From: an uncultured Campylobacter sp.
GTDB taxonomy: Bacteria; Campylobacterota; Campylobacteria; Campylobacterales; Campylobacteraceae
Length of the DNA: 11,118 nucleotides
NCBI GenBank assembly: GCA_934718785.1
Contig: CAKVAF010000024.1
Span: 1 to 11,118 of the forward strand
Direction: 5' to 3'
Every line of letters starts with the position of its first letter. Position 1 is the first letter of the stretch. The notes beneath the pieces were generated by a model. That model searched no databases. It was not told where the DNA came from and was given only the letters and a program-made list of their open reading frames with translations. The position numbers were made by a program, and so were the translations under genes. Of the stretch, positions 7,515 through 11,118 are shown piece by piece.

Positions 7515-8324
7515 ATGAAAGCAATAGGAAGTAAGCTAACCCCTATTTTAACGATAGCTGGGAGTGATTGTAGTGGTGGAGCTGGCATTCAGGCTGATTT
7601 AAAGACCTTTAGCGCGCATAATCTTTTTGGAATGAGCGTGATTATTAGCGTTGTGGCTGAAAACACGGCGCGAGTCATTAGCTGCTATGACATACCTGTA
7701 AGCGTTGTGAGCGAGCAAATACTAGCTGTGTATGAAGATATTGAGCCAGAAGCTGTTAAGATAGGAATGCTTCCAAGTTGTGAATTAATGCAGTGCGTGG
7801 CTGATGAGATTATCAAATATGAGGCTAAAAATGTGGTGATTGATCCTGTGATGTTTGCTAAAAACGGCTTTGCTTTGATGGCTCCTGAAAATTGTGAGTT
7901 TTTTGCTAAAACTATGCTGAAATTTGCTGATATTTTAACGCCAAATATCCCTGAAGCTGAGTTTTTGTGTGGCTTTAAAATCACAAATGAAGAAGAGATG
8001 AAAAAAGCGGCTCTAACTTTACATCAAAAGGGTGCAAAAGCCGTGCTTGTCAAGGGCGGGCATAGTGAGAAAAACGCAGATGATGTCTTCTTTGATGGCA
8101 AAGATTTTCATATCTTAAAAAGCGAGCGCATAGAGACTAAAAACACGCACGGCACAGGCTGCACGCTAAGTTCTGCCATAGCTAGTAATTTAGCCTTAGG
8201 TAAAAACAAGCTTGAAGCGGTAAAAGAGGCTAAGGCTTATGTGTTTGAAGCGATTAAGTATAGTTCAAATCTAGGCAAGGGCTGTGGGCCGACGAATCAT
8301 TTCCACCGCTTTTTTAAAAAATAG
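7515..8324 (+). CDS. thiD: Hydroxymethylpyrimidine/phosphomethylpyrimidine kinase ThiD
   Basis: ThiD phosphorylates HMP and then HMP-phosphate to the pyrimidine diphosphate used by ThiE in thiamin synthesis. The 269-residue protein is a ribokinase-fold enzyme. It shows TIAGSDCSGGAGIQADLKTF (13-32), VIDPVM (108-113), LTPNIPEAE (141-149), VKGGH (179-183) and the anion-hole motif THGTGCTLSS (211-220, with Cys216). It ends GCGPTNHFHRF, like the usual GxGPxxHF tail. At the substrate-binding AQN of well-studied ThiD enzymes it reads AEN (Glu49), a conservative change worth noting. AAGGAG precedes the ATG. The last base of its stop is the first base of a repeat unit's inverted end. That 339-base gap separates it from thiE. 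Confidence 0.96.
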   Translation: MKAIGSKLTPILTIAGSDCSGGAGIQADLKTFSAHNLFGMSVIISVVAENTARVISCYDIPVSVVSEQILAVYEDIEPEAVKIGMLPSCELMQCVADEIIKYEAKNVVIDPVMFAKNGFALMAPENCEFFAKTMLKFADILTPNIPEAEFLCGFKITNEEEMKKAALTLHQKGAKAVLVKGGHSEKNADDVFFDGKDFHILKSERIETKNTHGTGCTLSSAIASNLALGKNKLEAVKEAKAYVFEAIKYSSNLGKGCGPTNHFHRFFKK

Positions 8325-8641
8325 GCTTTGCTTTTTGGTGCCTTTGCGGGAACTTGAAACGGCTCAGCTTTTGAATGCTTTTAAGGGAGTTTGAATTTTT
8401 CTCACGGCGGCAGGTTTCTTACCTAGCCTTGTTCGAAAAATCCTGCACAACCCTTAAAATCAACTCAAAATCCTGCGCCTTTGGGTCTAAGTTGCCAAAT
8501 TCCGTCATTGCGAGCAAGGATTTATCCTTGCGTGGCAATCCATTCTTTACTTTTGCGATTAAATTATGGATTGCTTCGCTAAATGACGAAAATTTAAGCC
8601 GTAGGATTTATAAAAACACCAAGGCGTCAAAAAGACAAGCC
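8324..8641. mobile_element. Second MITE-like, nested repeat unit between thiD and thiE
   Basis: The outer ends 8324-8344 and 8621-8641 form an inverted repeat matching at 17 of 21 positions and related to the ends of the unit after hemE. The left end has two such termini side by side. Bases 8324-8360 resemble the reverse complement of the hemE unit's right end, and 8361-8481 then repeat that unit's left 120 bases with about 8 differences. Next comes a complete GTCATTG hairpin module (8504-8587). The stacking suggests one repeat inserted in or beside another. It begins on the thiD stop codon and ends 10 bases before the thiE ribosome binding site. An open frame at 8375-8662 only reads through the repeat and is not considered a gene. 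Confidence 0.6.
8504..8587. repeat. GTCATTG hairpin module, thiD-thiE copy
   Basis: It starts GTCATTGCGAG (8504-8514) and ends AATGAC (8582-8587), a short inverted pair. Inside, GCAAGGAT (8514-8521) pairs perfectly with ATCCTTGC (8524-8531), and CGTGGCAATC follows. Its first 75 bases differ from the copy at 10105 at about 4 positions, all in a short block after the hairpin. Confidence 0.8.
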
Positions 8642-8663
8642 TTTACAAAAAAAGGAGAATAAA

Positions 8664-9275
8664 TTGCTTGATTTAAGCCTTTATCTAGTCGCCAGTCGTG
8701 GAAATTTAAGCGATGAAAGCTTTTTAAATATCTTAAACGAAGCCCTAAAAGGCGGTGTAAGCATAGTTCAGCTAAGAGAAAAAAATCTTTGCACACGCGA
8801 TTTTTACGCTCTTGCCTTGAAAGTTAAAGCCCTTTGCGCCACGTTTAAAGTGCCTTTTTTAATCAACGATAGAATAGACATCGCCATGGCCATCAAAGCC
8901 AATGGCGTGCATTTAGGACAAGATGATATGCCTGTAAATATAGCTAGAAAAATGCTTGGAGTGGATAAAATCATAGGGCTTAGCGTGCAAAAGCTCTCTC
9001 AGCTTGAAAATACCGCTGGGGCTGATTATTTAGGCTGTGGGGCTGTTTTTCAAACCACGACAAAAGAAAGCAAGGTTATCAATCCAGCAGGACTTAAAGC
9101 CCTTTGCGATAGCTCAGCCTTGCCTGTGGTGGCAATCGGAGGTATCAATTTAGAAAATATCGCGCAGCTAAAGGGCATAAAACTTGCTGGAATTGCCGTC
9201 ATTTCAGCGATAATGAACGCCAAAGAGCCTTTAAAAGCAGCCTTAAAACTTAAAGAAAGCTTCAAAAACTTATGA
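8664..9275 (+). CDS. thiE: Thiamin-phosphate synthase ThiE
   Basis: ThiE joins HMP diphosphate to the thiazole phosphate, giving thiamin phosphate. The 203-residue length and the motifs of the TIM-barrel family are all present. These are QLREK (36-40), INDR (67-70), GVHLGQDDMP (81-90), YLGCGAVFQTTTK (122-134), VVAIGGI (155-161) and AVISAI (178-183). The start is TTG at 8664-8666 with AAGGAG at 8652-8657, 6 bases upstream. The stop overlaps the hemD ATG by 4 bases (ATGA), so the two are probably coupled. It follows thiD, whose product is its substrate, but with 339 bases of repeat DNA between. A TATAAA near 8609-8614 at the repeat's edge could supply a separate promoter, which is speculative. 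Confidence 0.96.
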   Translation: MLDLSLYLVASRGNLSDESFLNILNEALKGGVSIVQLREKNLCTRDFYALALKVKALCATFKVPFLINDRIDIAMAIKANGVHLGQDDMPVNIARKMLGVDKIIGLSVQKLSQLENTAGADYLGCGAVFQTTTKESKVINPAGLKALCDSSALPVVAIGGINLENIAQLKGIKLAGIAVISAIMNAKEPLKAALKLKESFKNL

Positions 9276-10030
9276 TTTATCTCATCAATAAAGCGCGCTT
9301 TAAAGGCGTTGAGAGCTTAAATTTAAGCAAGATAGAATTTAAAAAATTTAAGCTTGATTTAAGTCAATTTGACGCTCTCATCATCACTTCAAAAAACGCT
9401 TTAAAAGCCCTGAAATTCAATCAGATCAGCACTAAATTTAAAGGCACGCTTTATGCTGTGGGCGAGAAAACAGTAAAATACGCTATGAAAATGGGCTTTG
9501 AAAATATCAAATTTGCTTCAAAACAAAATGCAAAAGCCCTTTTTGATGAATTTAAAGATGAGTTTAAAACCCTTAAAATTCTTTATTTAAGGGGCGAGAA
9601 TGTGGCATTTGATATTAAAAAAGAGTGTGAAAAAAAAAGGCTAAAATGTGAGCAAATCATCGCTTATAAAAATGTTTTTAAGCCTTGCGAAAATGCGTTT
9701 AAAAAACCTTTAATCCACCCTTGCGTGCTGATTTTCAGCTCGCCTTTAAGTGTAGAGTTTTTTTTGAAAATCTATCAATTTCAAAGCGATGATACATTCA
9801 TTGCCATTGGCAAAAGCACGCAAGAAGCCTTATTTAAGGCTCTTGAAGATCCAGCAAATTTTAATAAAGCGCAAAATCACAATGAACTATCAAATTCTAA
9901 TCAATTTTCAACCGATGATAAAAAATCACTCAATAAAAAAATTTTAAACTCAGTGCAAATTGCTAAAAAGCCAACACTTCAAGCCTGTGTCAAACTCGCA
10001 CGAAAGCTAGAAAATCAAAGAGAAATTTAA
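9272..10030 (+). CDS. hemD: Uroporphyrinogen-III synthase HemD
   Basis: HemD closes hydroxymethylbilane with inversion of ring D to make uroporphyrinogen III, the substrate of HemE. The family is poorly conserved, so the call rests on scattered motifs over two similar alpha/beta lobes: LIITSKNAL (36-44), YAVGEKTVKYA (61-71), ILYLRGEN (103-110), IAYKN, FSSPLSVEFF (155-164) and AIGKSTQEAL (178-187). A polar Asn/Lys/Ser-rich segment at about 193-226 separates AIGKST from the closing IAKKPTLQACVKLA and is not expected in the family. A run of nine A (9630-9638) encodes Lys-Lys. The ATG overlaps the thiE stop by 4 bases. The order thiD-thiE-hemD is, from memory, also found in C. jejuni. Identification is likely rather than certain. 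Confidence 0.85.
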   Translation: MIYLINKARFKGVESLNLSKIEFKKFKLDLSQFDALIITSKNALKALKFNQISTKFKGTLYAVGEKTVKYAMKMGFENIKFASKQNAKALFDEFKDEFKTLKILYLRGENVAFDIKKECEKKRLKCEQIIAYKNVFKPCENAFKKPLIHPCVLIFSSPLSVEFFLKIYQFQSDDTFIAIGKSTQEALFKALEDPANFNKAQNHNELSNSNQFSTDDKKSLNKKILNSVQIAKKPTLQACVKLARKLENQREI

Positions 10031-10041
10031 ACCCACCCTGC

Positions 10042-10079
10042 AAACAGCGGCGCGAGTTTTGAAACTTGTAAAAATTCAA
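10042..10079. repeat. Short repeat shared with the infB-rbfA gap
   Basis: This 38-base piece, starting AAACAGCGGCGCG, matches the reverse complement of 919-956 at 31 of 38 positions. The first 22 bases have one mismatch, followed by a diverged 7-base spacer and an identical AAAATTCAA. It lies 25 bases before the GTCATTG module here. In the other gap it lies on the other side of that module, so the pieces have been shuffled. Confidence 0.7.
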
Positions 10080-10104
10080 TAAAATTTAAAAAAATCAAAA
10101 CTCC

Positions 10105-10201
10105 GTCATTGCGAGCAAGGATTTATCCTTGCGTGGCAATCCATTCTTTGAGTTTGCTATTAAATTATGGATTGCTTCGGCGCTTCGCTTCTCGCAATGA
10201 C
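10105..10201. repeat. GTCATTG hairpin module, complete copy after hemD
   Basis: A 97-base palindromic unit with perfect 11-base inverted ends, GTCATTGCGAG (10105-10115) and CTCGCAATGAC (10191-10201). It holds the GCAAGGAT/ATCCTTGC hairpin (10115-10132), CGTGGCAATCC and, further on, ATGGATTGCTTCG. A second partial right end follows at 10231-10260 (ATGGATTGCTTTG then AATGAC), as if the unit had been partly duplicated. It resembles small REP- or MITE-type intergenic repeats. No coding capacity. Confidence 0.8.
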
Positions 10202-10335
10202 AAGAGAATAAATTTTATCGTGTAGAATTTATGGATTGCTTTGCTAAGCCCAGTAATGACACAATAGAAAAATTTATTTATAAAGCAAGAAAAAAAGAAA
10301 TGATAAATAATCTAAAATTTCTTAAAATAGAATTT

Positions 10336-10363
10336 AATAGCCTGAAATTTCTTTCAGGCTATT
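10336..10363 (-). terminator. Hairpin terminator of the flagellin gene
   Basis: AATAGCCTGAAA (10336-10347) pairs perfectly over 12 bases with TTTCAGGCTATT (10352-10363) around a 4-base loop, 48 bases past the flagellin stop. On the minus strand it is followed by TTAAATTCTATTTT, a loose T-rich tail. On the plus strand TTTT follows, so it may also stop transcripts coming from hemD. Confidence 0.75.
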
Positions 10364-10410
10364 TTGAAATTTAAGTTAGAGTTAAACTAAGCTTGAGCCG
10401 TTACCCTAAA

Positions 10411-11118
10411 CTACTGAAGGAGTCTTAGGATGTTTTGTTGGCTGGCATTGGCTTGAGCGAGTGCATAAGAGCCGCTTTGAGCTAAGATATTAGCTTTAGA
10501 GTAGTTTGCGCTCTCACTTGCAAAGTCTACATCTCTAATATTTGACTCAGCAGCCTTTAAATTCACTTGAGTTACAGTGATATTATTGACTGTTTTTTCG
10601 ATTTGTTGTTGGATAGAACCAATATCTGCACGGATTGTGTCAAGGTTTGTGATAGCAGTTTCAGCCACATCCATTACCATCATCGCACCCTTAAGTGTTG
10701 TAACGCCGGCAGTTGTATCTGCGACACTGAAAACACTTGTCTTTGCTGTGGCAAATTGGCTCTTACCGCTTTGAGCTGAATATCCACTACCCGCAGAGAT
10801 ATTGTAAGCCCCTGAAAAGCCAGATACAACAACAGCAGCGTCAGCTAAAATTGTCGAATAGTTTGCACCTGAGCCTACGCTAAAGCCTGAGCCTTGAGAA
10901 AAGCCTGTCCCTGCTACAGCCATCCAAGTTGAAAGGGTTTGAGAAATGACAAATTTACCTTTAGCGTTTTCATAAAAGCCCATTGCATCAGCATTTGCAG
11001 CGTCTATCAAACCTTTGCTTTCTCTTAGAGAAACTGAAGTTTGAGAGCCACCAAAAGCACCTGCTGCTGAAGTGCCAAAACCAAAATTTCCAGCACCTGA
11101 TATAAGGATATCTTGTCC
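10411..11118 (-). CDS. Flagellin, C-terminal part (runs off the window)
   Basis: The reading frame is open to the window edge, giving the last 235 residues; the N-terminal domains lie outside. The conserved C-terminal coiled-coil domain is clear: [40 protein letters not shown] and the end [25 protein letters not shown]. These mediate filament packing and export. Upstream is a Ser/Gly/Ala-rich surface-exposed part, including [11 protein letters not shown] and GSGFSVGSG. In Campylobacter such serines are O-glycosylated with pseudaminic acid-type sugars, which is inferred here. A TTG at 11008-11010 is an internal Leu codon, not the start. The gene may be flaA or flaB; the promoter, which would decide, is not in the window. 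No second flagellin copy follows it here. A strong hairpin terminator follows the stop. Confidence 0.95.
   Translation of the reverse strand, partial: GQDILISGAGNFGFGTSAAGAFGGSQTSVSLRESKGLIDAANADAMGFYENAKGKFVISQTLSTWMAVAGTGFSQGSGFSVGSGANYSTILADAAVVVSGFSGAYNISAGSGYSAQSGKSQFATAKTSVFSVADTTAGVTTLKGAMMVMDVAETAITNLDTIRADIGSIQQQIEKTVNNITVTQVNLKAAESNIRDVDFASESANYSKANILAQSGSYALAQANASQQNILRLLQ

Larger units (their letters stand above)
10031..10410. other. Convergent gap between hemD and flagellin
   Basis: This 380-base gap has converging genes on both sides. It holds, in order, the short repeat at 10042, the GTCATTG module at 10105, its partial second end to 10260, about 75 bases of A-rich DNA without recognisable features, and the terminator hairpin at 10336. 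No gene, tRNA or small RNA could be supported. Confidence 0.7.

Noticed and set aside
8375..8662. 95-codon open frame on the plus strand between thiD and thiE
   Set aside because: It reads through the repeat unit and the hairpin module. Its opening peptide matches the same frame of the other repeat copy, where the frame is broken. It has no clear ribosome binding site and ends inside the thiE leader.
892..10410. CRISPR array as the explanation for the repeated sequences
   Set aside because: The copies are dispersed, differ in length and order, and show no regular repeat-spacer spacing. No cas genes are present.
11008..11010. TTG start giving a 199-residue protein at the right edge
   Set aside because: The frame is open to the window end and the residues before it are typical flagellin, so this TTG is an internal Leu codon.

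Overview
The window is AT-rich chromosomal DNA that reads as an epsilonproteobacterium of the genus Campylobacter, probably a relative of the thermotolerant C. jejuni/C. upsaliensis group. The flagellin C-terminus, the thrB-ylxR-infB-rbfA-rimP order, the thiD-thiE-hemD order and the A/T-rich -10 boxes all fit that genus. The species cannot be fixed from sequence alone.

Left part (81-4965, minus strand): one operon-like run, thrB -> ylxR -> infB -> rbfA -> rimP. It joins threonine synthesis (homoserine kinase) to translation initiation factor IF-2 and two 30S maturation factors. thrB/ylxR, ylxR/infB and rbfA/rimP overlap by 7-8 bases. The exception is the infB-rbfA junction, which holds 207 bases of repeat-like DNA.

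Middle part (5080-10030, plus strand): hemE, a radical SAM protein (COG0731 type), thiD, thiE and hemD. hemE and hemD act in heme synthesis; thiD and thiE make thiamin phosphate. thrB and hemE diverge from a 114-base region with a good TATAAT box on each strand. thiE and hemD overlap by 4 bases.

Right part (10411-11118, minus strand): the C-terminal 235 residues of a flagellin, running off the window, with a strong hairpin terminator behind it.

The most interesting content is in the gaps. All four gaps longer than 200 bases (892-1098, 6103-6516, 8325-8663, 10031-10410) hold related, mosaic, non-coding repeat DNA. One gap holds a 403-base MITE-like unit with 42-base terminal inverted repeats (34/42 matching) lying between the hemE stop and the next gene's ribosome binding site. 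A related 318-base unit lies between thiD and thiE. A small hairpin module flanked by GTCATTGyGAG and CGTGGCAATC occurs in three gaps as a full copy and in a fourth as a half copy. In one copy both arms of the hairpin differ from the others yet still pair. No transposase, CRISPR array, tRNA or rRNA was seen.
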